NCBI GenBank assembly: GCA_963818855.1
Contig: CAWFUH010000004.1
Span: 186,001-250,000, forward strand
Reading direction: 5' to 3'
DNA: 64,000 nt
Origin: Bog-159 sp963818855
GTDB lineage: Bacteria > Acidobacteriota > Terriglobia > Bryobacterales > Bryobacteraceae
The translations under genes and the position numbers were made by a program. Below, in pieces: positions 27,791 to 35,963 of the stretch. A model generated the notes under the pieces. It saw nothing but the letters and a program-made list of their open reading frames with translations, did no database searches and had not been told where the DNA came from. How positions within the stretch are numbered: the stretch's first letter is position 1; each line of letters begins with the position of its first letter.

Positions 27791-27989
27791 GGCAAAAATG
27801 ACCCACCCGTACTTTCCAATAATGACCCAGGCGGGCGGTAGCTGAGGCCATCGCCGGGAATAGTGGCGCCCGCGAGATTCCAACGGCAGGTTCAGTTACC
27901 TTGTTGATTTGTAATTGAGCCGGAGGTTTGCGCCCCGGAGGGGAGATGGTCCCCTCCAGGACAGGAGCTTCTGGGAGTCATCACCTCCC

Positions 27990-28482
27990 ATGGGCCCTTT
28001 CGAGAATCCTACAGTCCATCCCGAAAATCAAGCGGCTAGCCGGCGGAAGCGATTGGCGCCTCGGCCGCGCATGCGGCGCTGTTTGCTTAAAGGATGCGAG
28101 CAACGCTTTCATCCCCAGCAAGCACGCCAGCGCTATTGCAGCGAGCGCTGCCGGCACGCAGCGCGGAAGTGGTCCCGCTGGAAGGCCCAGCAGGCGTACC
28201 GGGCGACGGTGGCGGGCAAACAGAAACGCAACGGCCAAAGCCGTCATTACCGAGAGCGGGTCCGGAGCCGGAAACCACCAGAACCAGAAGCGGTTAGCGC
28301 GCCCGCGAGGGTAATCACTACAGAACATTTTTTTCGACCATTGCTGCGACCGGCCGGGTTGCTACGAGAGATTCGTGCGTGCGCGGCGAAGTCCCTTACA
28401 ACGCTTCTGTTCCCACGCCTGCCGGCGCGCGCTGGAGCGCGTCGTAGAACGGGAGCGGCGCTGGAAACAGGCGCGCACTTAA
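27990..28482 (+). pseudogene. IS21-associated zinc-finger protein, frameshifted at a T7 run
   Basis: Frame 1 from ATG 27990 encodes a first Cys-rich module (RCLLKGCEQRFHPQQARQRY then CSERC), and basic helices (ARKWSRWKAQQAYR). After EHFF at a run of seven T (28328-28334) a different frame continues with a second Cys module, FDHCCDRPGCYERFVRARR, then FCSHACRRALERV, ending at TAA 28480-28482. Six T would join the two. So this copy is either mutated or uses slippage. The original frame alone runs to 28496 with no meaningful sequence. Probably a DNA-binding accessory of the element. Confidence 0.65.
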
Positions 28483-28533
28483 TCCGGAGATATTGATCCG
28501 CGGGCGGCGCGGGCCTTACATTCAGCCTGTCTG

Positions 28534-29640
28534 ATGCAACTGGAGTTTCACCAACTCGACCGGCGATGGGAACACCTGCGCGTGCGCCATCCGGCGCGGC
28601 AGCGGCGGCTACTGGCGTCGCTGGCCGAGAGTGGGCAGCAATCGCCCATCGTGGTGGTAGCGGCGGAGGGCCCGGCGGATCGTTACGTGGTCATCGACGG
28701 CTATAAGCGGATCGCAGCGCTGGAACAACTGGGGCGGGACACAGTGGAAGCGGTGGTATGGCCGATGAGCGAAGCCGCGGCCGTGCTGCTGGACCGCTCG
28801 CTGCGGCTGAGCGAACACGAGACCGCGCTGGAGGTGGGCTGGCTGCTGGCGGAGTTGGAGCAGCGCTTCGGCTATAGCCTCGACGAGTTGGCGCGCCGGT
28901 TTGATCGTAGCGTGAGCTGGGTGTCGCGGCGGCTGGCGCTGGTGGAGGTCCTGCCGGAAGCCATCCAACAGCAGGTGCGCGAGGGCCAGATCTTGGCGCA
29001 AGTGGCGTTGAGGTTTCTGGTGCCGGTGGCCCGCCAAAACCTGGAAGACTGCCAGCGCATGGCGGCGATCTTCGCCAAACATCACTGCGATACGCGGGAA
29101 GCCAGCCAACTGTATGGCGCTTGGCGCCAGGGGTCGGCCGCGATTCGCAAACGCATCCTGGATGCGCCGGAGCTGTTTTTCAAAACGCGGCGGCAAGCGC
29201 AGGAGAAAGCCCCGGCCGAGGCCGGAGCCGAACTGTTGCGCGATCTGGAGATGCTGGCCGCCATCGTGAACCGCGCGCAGCGGCGGCTGGCCGGCGCGGC
29301 GGCGCTGGAACTGGATCGCCAGCAGTGCGAAGCCGCAGGGCAACAGATCGCTCGCATTCAAAATCAACTCCGCCGCATCGACGAAAAACTCTTACCGGAG
29401 CAAGTACCGCATGTTGAGCCAAGCGCAACGCACCACGATTCTGGAACTGCATACGCAGCAGGTGAGCAAACGCGAAATCGCGCGGGTACTGGGGATCTCC
29501 CGCGTGGCTGTCCGCAAAGTCTTGCGCGCGAACTCCACCACCGTGCCGGAGTTGCAGCGTGCGGAGAAAGCCGCACCCCACCGGCAACAGATCCTGGAGC
29601 TTTTCGAGCAGTGCAAGGGGAATCTCGTGCGAGTCCATGA
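28534..29640 (+). CDS. ParB/Spo0J-like protein of the IS21-like element
   Basis: 368-residue product. The N-terminal ParB-type domain has RYVVIDGYKRIAALEQLGRD (the GxxR nucleotide/DNA box variant), followed by an HTH region SLDELARRFDRSVSWVSRRL and a helical C-terminal part with FFKTRRQAQEKAP. The last ~77 residues read through the first 230 nt of istA in another frame and are low-complexity; that overlap is probably not functional sequence but could couple translation. ParB-like genes are not standard IS21 cargo, so it may aid target choice or plasmid/chromosome maintenance. Function inferred only. Confidence 0.75.
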   Translation: MQLEFHQLDRRWEHLRVRHPARQRRLLASLAESGQQSPIVVVAAEGPADRYVVIDGYKRIAALEQLGRDTVEAVVWPMSEAAAVLLDRSLRLSEHETALEVGWLLAELEQRFGYSLDELARRFDRSVSWVSRRLALVEVLPEAIQQQVREGQILAQVALRFLVPVARQNLEDCQRMAAIFAKHHCDTREASQLYGAWRQGSAAIRKRILDAPELFFKTRRQAQEKAPAEAGAELLRDLEMLAAIVNRAQRRLAGAAALELDRQQCEAAGQQIARIQNQLRRIDEKLLPEQVPHVEPSATHHDSGTAYAAGEQTRNRAGTGDLPRGCPQSLARELHHRAGVAACGESRTPPATDPGAFRAVQGESRASP

Positions 29641-30108
29641 GGAGTTGCTGGCGGGCGGCGCGGCGTTGTCGTATGCCGCGTTAACGGCTTTCTGTCGGCG
29701 GCACGGAATCGGCTACGCGCCACCCACGCCGGCGGGACAGTATGACTTTGCGCCCGGCCAGGAACTGCAGCACGACACGTCTCCCCACGAGCTCGAACTG
29801 GGCGGCAAGAAACGCCGGGTACAGACCGCCTCGGCGGTGCTGTGCTATTCGCGGATGCTGTTCTTCCAGTGCTATCCCACCTTCCGGCGTTTTGACTGCA
29901 AGGTATTTCTCCACGAGGCGCTGCGCTATACAGGTGGTGCCCCGACCCGGGTCATGATCGATAACACGCACGTAGTGGTGCTGCGCGGCAGCGGGCGCGA
30001 GATGGTTCAGGTGCCGGAGATGGCCGCCTTTGGAGAGCGTTTGGGCTTTCAGTTCGTGGCGCACGCGATTGGGAATGCGAACCGTTCCGCGCGCGTCGAG
30101 CGCCCCTT
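29411..30108 (+). pseudogene. istA: istA transposase, 5' half (split by RIT element)
   Basis: IS21-family transposase N-terminal portion: HTH KREIARVLGISRVAVRKVL, then the RNase H-like catalytic core with QHDTSPHELELGGKKRRVQ (first Asp) and RVMIDNTHVVV (second Asp). The frame is cut after VERP by the RIT insertion, just before the segment that carries the third acidic residue. Joining 30108 to 33531 restores an uninterrupted 466-codon frame, so the gene was intact before insertion. Confidence 0.85.
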
Positions 30109-30109
30109 A

Positions 30110-31192
30110 TCAGCGCAGTTCCTGGTTATGCACAGTTAGCCGTCTCCTTGGACCTATCCACGGCGTTTGTTCCGTTGACTCCTTTGCATAATCTTTGTCC
30201 TTTCGTCCGCCGGTCAGCATAGCAACAAGTTGGTCCGGCGCACTGAATCTCCCTCTGCGAAGGGCGGGAGGGGTGAGTGCGCTGACAGCGGCCAGCTTCT
30301 CCGTCGGGTCGGCCCGAAGATACATCTCGGTGGTCTGCACGCTGCTGTGGCCGAGCCAGAGGGCAACCTTCCGAATGTCGTGTGTGGTTTGGAGCATCAA
30401 CATCGCACAGCCATGCCTCAAGGTGTGTGGTGAAACGCGCTTGTTGCACAACGAGGGACAACTCAGTCTCGCAGCCGCTACATGGCATTTGAGCACGTAT
30501 TCGAATCCAGTCCGTGACATGGCGCTACCGCGTGCATTGAGGAAGAGTTCGGGCACGGCCGCCTCGCCACGGATGGCAAGCCATGCACGAAGATTTGCAC
30601 CGGTCCGCGTCCAGACTGGCAGCACTCGTTCGCGTCTGCCTTTTCCGAGGATTCGGACGAAGGGCCGCGGCTCAAAGGTCACGTTATCGACCCTCAGACC
30701 CACAAGCTCGGAGACTCGAAGACCTGCGACAAAGCAAACGTCCATCATGGCTCGATCGCGGATTCCGAACCGAGTCCGCGGGTCAGGGACATTCAGTACG
30801 GCCTGCATCTCGTCGAGCGTGATGTGCGCAACCAACTTCGTATCAGTCTTCTTAAGCGGTATCGCGAGAATCCGTCGTACCTGTTCCAACGCGGATGGGA
30901 CTTGATACTCGACATATCGCATGAACGATTTGATGGCGGACAACCGGACGTTCCTCGTCACGGGTCCGTTTTTGCGCTCGGTCTCGATGTGCTGCAAAAA
31001 TGCGACGACCAAGGGTGCGTCGATCTGCTCCAGGTCCAGTTGCGATGGATTTTTACCCAATCGCGAGGCGGCGTACTGAAACAACAGGCGGAACGCGTGC
31101 GCGTAGGTGTCGCAGGTATGTTCGCTCGCGCGACGATCAATGGGAAGCCGCTCGCGCAGAAATGCGGTGATATAAGGAGCCAGAGGCGTCAC
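30110..31192 (-). CDS. RIT tyrosine recombinase, third gene (RitC-like)
   Basis: 360-residue site-specific integrase. Catalytic motifs: first Arg in FVAGLRVSELVGLRV, Lys region GKGRRERVLPVW, HTLRHGCAMLML (His-x-x-Arg), LGHSSVQTTEMYLR (His and nucleophile Tyr). The core-binding SAM-like domain is N-terminal. The GTG start at 31192 overlaps the upstream recombinase stop as GTGA, so translation is coupled; a longer frame begins at 31270 but inside the upstream gene. The 3' end runs into the left inverted repeat of the element (LTVHNQELR), so the terminal repeat encodes the protein tail. Confidence 0.85.
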   Translation of the reverse strand: MTPLAPYITAFLRERLPIDRRASEHTCDTYAHAFRLLFQYAASRLGKNPSQLDLEQIDAPLVVAFLQHIETERKNGPVTRNVRLSAIKSFMRYVEYQVPSALEQVRRILAIPLKKTDTKLVAHITLDEMQAVLNVPDPRTRFGIRDRAMMDVCFVAGLRVSELVGLRVDNVTFEPRPFVRILGKGRRERVLPVWTRTGANLRAWLAIRGEAAVPELFLNARGSAMSRTGFEYVLKCHVAAARLSCPSLCNKRVSPHTLRHGCAMLMLQTTHDIRKVALWLGHSSVQTTEMYLRADPTEKLAAVSALTPPALRRGRFSAPDQLVAMLTGGRKDKDYAKESTEQTPWIGPRRRLTVHNQELR

Positions 31193-32094
31193 GATCGGTC
31201 TCCTTTGCAGAGAGTCTCCGACAGATCGGAGATCTGTCCCAGTACGTGGGGAGTCGCGTGAAGATACCAATAGGTACTATCGATCTGGCTGTGGCCCATA
31301 TAGGTCATTAAGGCCAGCATGTTTGCATCGACGACCGTTCGGTCACCGGAGCAGGACTCGAGGACCCTGACTGCAAAACCATGACGAAGGTCATGGACGC
31401 GCGGGCCGGGTTGCCCCGGACCGGGGTGGATCCCCATCGCCCGCACGATACGTAGAAATACGGTCACGACGCCGGAAGGCCGCATGCCACGGCCACGCTG
31501 GGAGACAAACACGTGATCGTCCTGAACTGTTCCTCTGCGATCCAGATACCGCTTGAGGCCGACCATCGTCGTCGGATCCAGCGGCACCAGGCGGCTCTTC
31601 TGGAACTTTGTTTCCCGAATCACCAAGCAGTCTTCAGTTATGTCGTGGAGCCGGAGGTTCAACGCCTCGGAAATGCGCAAGCCGGTGACGGCCAGCAACG
31701 AGAAAAGCGTCGTAAAGGTCCATGGCCGGATCGATCCACCCGGTGGAAGCTTTGAGGCACGCACCAGCAATTCATGTAATTGATCGGCAGTGAAAATGAA
31801 AGGGCGATAGCGGACCCGTCGTGCCCGGAACACTCGTTCGGAGGGGACCTCATGACCCGCATCTTCGGCACGGGCGAAGCGGGCGAACACCCTGAGCATG
31901 CCCAGGCGGTTGGCACGCTGACCCTCTGACGGGGCTTGGGTTGCCCACTCTATGGCCGTGCAAGTACGGATGTGGGTTTCCCCCCGCTGGGCAGCAAAAG
32001 AAGCGAAGCCGTGGAGCAGGTACTGATGCACCTTCATGCCGAAACCAGTAGACCGCCGAAGCTCAAGATAGGAATCCACCAGTTGGCTCAGCAT
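31189..32094 (-). CDS. RIT tyrosine recombinase, second gene (RitB-like)
   Basis: 301-residue integrase starting MLSQLVDSYLELRRSTGFGM. The longer frame (to 32349) is an artefact of overlap with the first gene. Motifs: LAVTGLRISEALNLRL (Arg), RLVPLDPTT region, VHDLRHGFAVRVL (His-x-x-Arg), MGHSQIDSTYWYL (His and Tyr). It overlaps the upstream recombinase by 7 bp and the downstream one by 4 bp. In RIT elements all three recombinases are conserved in order, and are thought to act together. Confidence 0.88.
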   Translation of the reverse strand: MLSQLVDSYLELRRSTGFGMKVHQYLLHGFASFAAQRGETHIRTCTAIEWATQAPSEGQRANRLGMLRVFARFARAEDAGHEVPSERVFRARRVRYRPFIFTADQLHELLVRASKLPPGGSIRPWTFTTLFSLLAVTGLRISEALNLRLHDITEDCLVIRETKFQKSRLVPLDPTTMVGLKRYLDRRGTVQDDHVFVSQRGRGMRPSGVVTVFLRIVRAMGIHPGPGQPGPRVHDLRHGFAVRVLESCSGDRTVVDANMLALMTYMGHSQIDSTYWYLHATPHVLGQISDLSETLCKGDRS

Positions 32095-33365
32095 GGGAAC
32101 ACCTCCGGCCACGGAAGAGCGATGCTCCGGAGACGCTGCACGTCTACCTTGGCATAGTGCGCCGTTGTGTCGAGATACTGATGGCGGAGGACGGTGCCAA
32201 CCTGTTCGAGCGTGGCGCCTTGGCGCAACATCTCTGTGGCAGCCGAATGGCGAAGTACGTGCGCGCCGCGAAATGGCGCCTCCACGCCGGCCCGGGCAAT
32301 GGCACGCTCTACGATCGCGGGCACGGAAGAGACCTTGAGTGGCTTCCACGGGGCTAGCACGCGGACGAACAGACGGCTGTCCTGAACGGGCGGGCGCCCC
32401 CTTCGCAAGTACTCCAGAATGGCATCACCCACTTCTTGCGTGATGGGAAGTTTTACTTCGTAACGGGATTTACCCGACACGCGAACGCTGGCACTCACCC
32501 AATCAAGATCGCTGAGGTCCATTTTGACAATGTCACCTGCGCGCAACCCAAGCCGTGCCAAGAGCAGAATCGCAGCACGGTCCCTCAGTCCAACTGTGGT
32601 CTCACGCTCACAAGCGGCAATCACACGTTCGATATCGGCGGCCGGCAGGTATCGAGGGAGCGCGGAGAGACGCCACATCGCCAGGCTCGGCACAGCGTCG
32701 TCCAGCCCCGTCCTGCACTTACCCTCAGCAATCAGGTGACGCAAGAACATCCGCATTACCGAGGTGACCTCTTTGGCTCTCGATCGGCTGCGGCCCTTGG
32801 TCCGGCTGAGAATAAAGGTGCGGATCGATTCGGCTCGGTAAAGCCGGGGATCTGTACCGAGGGCCGCCAGCGCGTCCTCGATGACGACGCCGTATTGGCG
32901 TAACGTGCCTTCTCGGGTGCCGCGCTGGGTTCGCATCCATTCCAGGAAGGCCGCAACCAAAGGCGACGGACCGGCCTCCTGGTTCGGCGGCGGCACAGAA
33001 GTGACCACGCCGCAGCCCCGCAAATAATCCATAAGCGCCTGTGCGCCAGCCAGCAGCCTTACATCGTCGTGACCGGATAACCGCAACGGTCTGCGACAAC
33101 GGCACGTGCTCAAATGTACCTCGAATTCCCCCAGCATGCTTTCATGTAGCTGTTCGATAGACCTCCCCTTGCGCTGGTTCCATTGACTAAAGTGGGCGGC
33201 CCCTTGCAGCCGTTTACGCAGAATCCAATAGCTGAATCCCTGGGCTTTCAGTCCTTCCGATATCGCTGAAAGGTGCGGACCCGCAGGGGTCGCCAGAAGT
33301 CGCGTGAGAGACTGGCGCCATTTAAAATATTCGGTGATCACTTGCTTCCTCCTTTGGGCGAGCAT
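32088..33365 (-). CDS. RIT tyrosine recombinase, first gene (RitA-like)
   Basis: 425-residue integrase, the longest of the trio. The N-terminal ~120 residues contain a Cys/Arg-rich motif (CRCRRPLRLSGHDDVR), followed by a SAM-like core-binding domain (LVAAFLEWMRTQRGTREGTL). The catalytic domain has LARLGLRAGDIVKMDL, VSGKSRYEVKLPI, HVLRHSAATEMLRQG and LRHQYLDTTAHYAKVD with the nucleophile Tyr. Its stop overlaps the second recombinase start by 7 bp. All catalytic residues appear present, so the element may still be active. Confidence 0.88.
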   Translation of the reverse strand: MLAQRRKQVITEYFKWRQSLTRLLATPAGPHLSAISEGLKAQGFSYWILRKRLQGAAHFSQWNQRKGRSIEQLHESMLGEFEVHLSTCRCRRPLRLSGHDDVRLLAGAQALMDYLRGCGVVTSVPPPNQEAGPSPLVAAFLEWMRTQRGTREGTLRQYGVVIEDALAALGTDPRLYRAESIRTFILSRTKGRSRSRAKEVTSVMRMFLRHLIAEGKCRTGLDDAVPSLAMWRLSALPRYLPAADIERVIAACERETTVGLRDRAAILLLARLGLRAGDIVKMDLSDLDWVSASVRVSGKSRYEVKLPITQEVGDAILEYLRRGRPPVQDSRLFVRVLAPWKPLKVSSVPAIVERAIARAGVEAPFRGAHVLRHSAATEMLRQGATLEQVGTVLRHQYLDTTAHYAKVDVQRLRSIALPWPEVFPC

Positions 33366-33530
33366 CGACCCGCCCCGGAAGAAAGTCTAACGATTATGCA
33401 AAATAACCTGGCTTCATTTTGGTAGTATTTCCGTTAAGAATCACCATCTTGGGCCAGGATTCGACCGTCAACTGTGCATAACCAATGACTAAGCTGATAA
33501 GGGGTTATGCGCTGCAGTGCATAACCCCTT

Positions 33531-34233
33531 TCATTTCATCGAGAATAACTTTCTGGCCGGGCGCACCTTCCGCAGTTGGGAGGATCTGAATCAGCGGGCG
33601 CGGGAGTGGTGCGACAAGGTCAACTCGACTTATAAGAAACATATCCGGGCGGTTCCGCGGGAACTGTTCGCCGTCGAGCGGCTGCACCTGAAGCCGCTGC
33701 CGGCGTGGATTCCGGAAGTCTACCGGCTGCAGCAGCGCCTGGTCGATATCGAAGGGTATGTGGCGCTGAACAGCAACCGCTATTCGGTCCCGGTGGACTG
33801 GATCGGCCGTCGCGTGGAGGTGCGTGAGACCAAGGACAAGATCGAGATTCAACTGGATGCGCGCCGCCTGGTGACGCACCGGCGCATCGCCGAAGCCGAG
33901 CACCAGCGCGTGATGCTGGCCGAGCACCGGCCGCCCCGCGGCCAGAGGGACGCGCGTCCCGATCCGCATCCCGAAGAAAAGGCCATCGTCACAGCCGCGC
34001 CCGAGCTGGCCGACTATGTCGCAGGGTTGAAACAACGGAGCCGCAAGTTGGTCACGCTTGCCCTGCGGCAACTGTTGCGCCTGGTGCGGGAGTATCCACG
34101 GGAACCGCTGCTGGGGGCCGTGCGCGAGGCCGGCCGTTACGGTCTTTACGACCTGGACCGGCTGGAACGGATGATCTTGCGCCGTGTGACACGGGAGTAT
34201 TTTCTGCTCGATAGGGAATCGGACGATGACTGA
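33531..34233 (+). pseudogene. istA: istA transposase, 3' half
   Basis: Continuation of the split transposase after the RIT element: FHFIENNFLAGRTFRSWEDL (carrying the third catalytic acidic residue as Glu), a DDE-C-terminal region with NSNRYSVPVDWIGRRVEV (mu-transposase C-terminal beta-barrel-like), ending REYFLLDRESDDD. A spurious ATG frame opens at 33517 inside the RIT terminal repeat. The stop overlaps the istB start by 8 bp (ATG at 34226). Confidence 0.85.
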
Positions 34234-34951
34234 AGAACTGGAACAACTGCTGAAGAATCTCAAGCTGCGGCGCATCCTGGAGATCTACGACGAACAGTTG
34301 CGCGCCGCCGACAAGGACGACATCAGCTACTCGGACTTCGTCACGCGCCTGGTGCGTGCGCAGTTTCAGGCGCGGCAGGAGGGCGCGCTGGAATGGCGCA
34401 TCCGGCGCGCCAATCTGCCCGAGCGCTGGACATTGGAAACGTTTCCCTTCGCGCGACAACCGGGCGTGAATCGCAAACAGATCCGCGGTTTCGCGGAGCT
34501 GGAGTTCATCACCAAGGCGGAGAATATCGTGCTGGTCGGCAAGACCGGTGTCGGCAAAACGGGATTAGCGTGCGGTTTGCTGCTGAAAGCGCTGGAGAAC
34601 GGCTATCGCTGCCAGTTCATCCGCGCGCAGGATCTATTCGATGAGATGTATGCGTCGCTGGCCGACCGCTCCACGCGGCAACTGCTCAAGCGCCTGGCGC
34701 GGTTGGATTTATTGCTGATCGACGAGCTAGGTTACTTGAATCTGAAACCGGAGCAGTCGAACATCTTCTTCAAGCTGATGGAAGAGCGTTACCGCCAGCA
34801 TTCCACCATCATTACTACGAATCTGGTATACGACGAGTGGCCGAACTTTTTGGGCAGCCGGCCCATGGTGGAAGCGCTGCTGAGTCGCCTGCGACACTAC
34901 TGCCACACGGTGACGATCGACGGTCCGTCGCTACGCGATCTGCAAGGTTGA
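34226..34951 (+). CDS. istB: IstB-like AAA+ ATPase of the IS21-like element
   Basis: 241-residue transposition helper ATPase of the DnaC/IstB type. N-terminal helical domain (LEQLLKNLKLRRILEIYDEQ), Walker A VGKTGVGKT, Walker B LLLIDELGYL, sensor region STIITTNLVYDEW, and arginine-finger area RLRHYCHTVTIDG. Full length and intact although its partner transposase is split. Translationally coupled to istA (8-bp overlap). Confidence 0.93.
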   Translation: MTEELEQLLKNLKLRRILEIYDEQLRAADKDDISYSDFVTRLVRAQFQARQEGALEWRIRRANLPERWTLETFPFARQPGVNRKQIRGFAELEFITKAENIVLVGKTGVGKTGLACGLLLKALENGYRCQFIRAQDLFDEMYASLADRSTRQLLKRLARLDLLLIDELGYLNLKPEQSNIFFKLMEERYRQHSTIITTNLVYDEWPNFLGSRPMVEALLSRLRHYCHTVTIDGPSLRDLQG

Positions 34952-34962
34952 GGGGCACCCAA

Positions 34963-35295
34963 GTGGACGACAACCGCGGCCAGGAAGAATATGTCCGTCA
35001 AGTCCTGGAGGCGTATCGCAAAACGCCGGGTACGATGGGAGCCGTCCGCCGACCGGACCGGATGGTGGCCGCGCAACTCTATCAACGTGGCGTGGCTCTG
35101 AGCGTCATCGAAAACGCGTTGGTTCTCGCGGCGGTACGTCGCCTGATCCGGCCCGCCCATACGCCGCCGTTGGGCACCGTTCGTTCGCTGGCTTACTTCC
35201 TGCCAGTGATCGAGGAGGTGCTCGACTTGAAGGTCAGTCCCGGCTACTTCCAATATCTGCGCCACACGCTCGCACGCATCGCCCCGATACGGTAG
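34963..35295 (+). CDS. Small tail protein of the IS21-like element, 110 aa
   Basis: GTG start at 34963, 11 bp after istB. Sequence begins VDDNRGQEEYVRQVLEAYRK and contains MVAAQLYQRGVALSVIENAL and FLPVIEEVLDLKVSPGYFQY. It is helical, basic, and has no recognised domain; a longer frame starting at 34837 lies inside istB and is rejected. Position within the element and tight spacing suggest a conserved accessory, perhaps a regulator or replication-initiator-like helical protein. Confidence 0.65.
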   Translation: MDDNRGQEEYVRQVLEAYRKTPGTMGAVRRPDRMVAAQLYQRGVALSVIENALVLAAVRRLIRPAHTPPLGTVRSLAYFLPVIEEVLDLKVSPGYFQYLRHTLARIAPIR

Positions 35296-35329
35296 CGCTG
35301 CCGATGCATTGTTATCAACGGCACCATGC

Positions 35330-35430
35330 GCGCCTTCGGCGCGGATAATGGAAACGCGCCCCGCACGCCTTCGGCGTGGATGATATTGCCTGACCCTCTC
35401 TTCCCCCAAGCAGCACGCCTTCGGCGCGGA
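35330..35430. repeat. Three CGCCTTCGGCG repeats in the IS21-like right end
   Basis: Three imperfect direct copies of a ~22-bp unit GCACGCCTTCGGCGYGGATGAT (shown degenerate): around 35331, 35368 and 35412. Each unit is itself partly palindromic (CGCCTTCGGCG). A related CGCCGATCCTTCGGCGCG word lies at the left end (about 27775). Likely transposase-binding sites. Confidence 0.6.
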
Positions 35431-35511
35431 TGATGGCCGTCCGCATCTCGTTTCCGATCTCGGTCCCGTTCTCGGAGTGGGTCACTTCAGCCGAGCACTG
35501 CTGGATCACTC

Positions 35512-35673
35512 TTGCCGCGCGCCGAGGCACGGGCGTTCGTTGAACAGCAACTGGTCGCAGGTGAACCTGTGCGGGCGCGCGAACTCGCCAAGCTCATTCA
35601 GCAGAAATTCGGTCTGCGCATACATCCCAGGACGATCGAGCGGGCCGTTGCTGGAAAAAAAACTCCGCGATGA
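35512..35673 (+). pseudogene. C-terminal HTH fragment upstream of serine recombinase module
   Basis: Frame with EARAFVEQQLVAGEPVRARE, then LAKLIQQKFGLRIHPRTIER, a winged-HTH pattern of transposase-like regulators. Only the C-terminal ~55 residues remain because the IS21-like right end lies immediately upstream, so the gene was probably truncated by that insertion. The stop overlaps the next ATG as ATGA (35670-35673). Confidence 0.5.
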
Positions 35674-35963
35674 CCAATCCAAAGAGCGATCCGGCCGAGC
35701 GATCTACCGTCGTAACGCAATACGAGACTATGCGCAGGGCTGCTCTCGGCGACGCGTTGCCAGTTGAAGCCCGATGCGGGCTGATGCTCTTCCTGCGTCG
35801 GGGCATGTGGGGATGGGCGCGCGCCGTGGTCAGCATGAGTTCATGCCAGCCGCCAGCTGGTCCCGGGCCATCCAGCCGGAAGGCGCCAGAGGAATACAGA
35901 ACCGTCATTTACATCTTTGCAGCCATGGCAATCAGGACCACCTACCAAGGAGCAACACTATGA
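35670..35963 (+). CDS. Hypothetical 97 aa, coupled to serine recombinase
   Basis: MTNPKSDPAERSTVVTQYET with an internal LFLRRGMWGWARAVVSMSS. Not recognised as a named family. It starts in an ATGA overlap with the HTH fragment and ends in an ATGA overlap with the recombinase at 35960, so the three form a single translational unit. Possibly a small regulator or directionality factor of the recombinase; that is only inference from position. Confidence 0.6.
   Translation: MTNPKSDPAERSTVVTQYETMRRAALGDALPVEARCGLMLFLRRGMWGWARAVVSMSSCQPPAGPGPSSRKAPEEYRTVIYIFAAMAIRTTYQGATL

Larger units (their letters stand above)
30103..33530 (-). mobile_element. RIT element (recombinase in trio)
   Basis: Three overlapping tyrosine-recombinase genes on the minus strand, bounded by inverted repeats: CCCCTTATCAGC (30103-30114), 9 nt, GGTTATGCACAGTT (30124-30137) on the left, and AACTGTGCATAACC (33470-33483), 9 nt, GCTGATAAGGGG (33493-33504) on the right. 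The right end extends a further 26 nt containing a palindrome with arms GGGGTTATGC/GCATAACCCC (33501-33528). CCCCTT occurs at both junctions (30103-30108 and 33525-33530). Removal of 30109-33530 (3422 bp) restores istA. Gene trio and ends match the published definition of RIT elements. Confidence 0.88.
27791..35494 (+). mobile_element. IS21-like element carrying zinc-finger, ParB-like, istA, istB and tail genes, interrupted by a RIT element
   Basis: Left end CGGCAAAAATGACCCACCC (about 27791-27809) matches the reverse complement of the right end around 35474-35494 (CGGCTGAAGTGACCCACTCC) at the CGGC and TGACCCAC blocks. A second TGACCCA site lies at 27823, and three CGCCTTCGGCG-type repeats lie inside the right end; multiple transposase-binding repeats are typical of IS21 ends. 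Gene order is zinc-finger, ParB-like, istA, istB, small tail gene, all plus strand. The RIT insertion at 30109-33530 is not part of it. Exact termini and target duplication are not resolved. Confidence 0.65.

Noticed and set aside
31193..32349. Longer starts for the second and third RIT recombinases
   Set aside because: Extra N-terminal residues fall within the preceding genes; overlaps ATG 32094 and GTG 31192 give the coupled arrangement expected for this element.
34837..34962. N-terminal extension of the IS21 tail protein
   Set aside because: It lies inside istB in another frame; GTG 34963 right after istB is the natural start.
35330..35430. CRISPR-like short repeats
   Set aside because: Only three imperfect units with irregular spacing and no cas genes; they fit IS21 end repeats.
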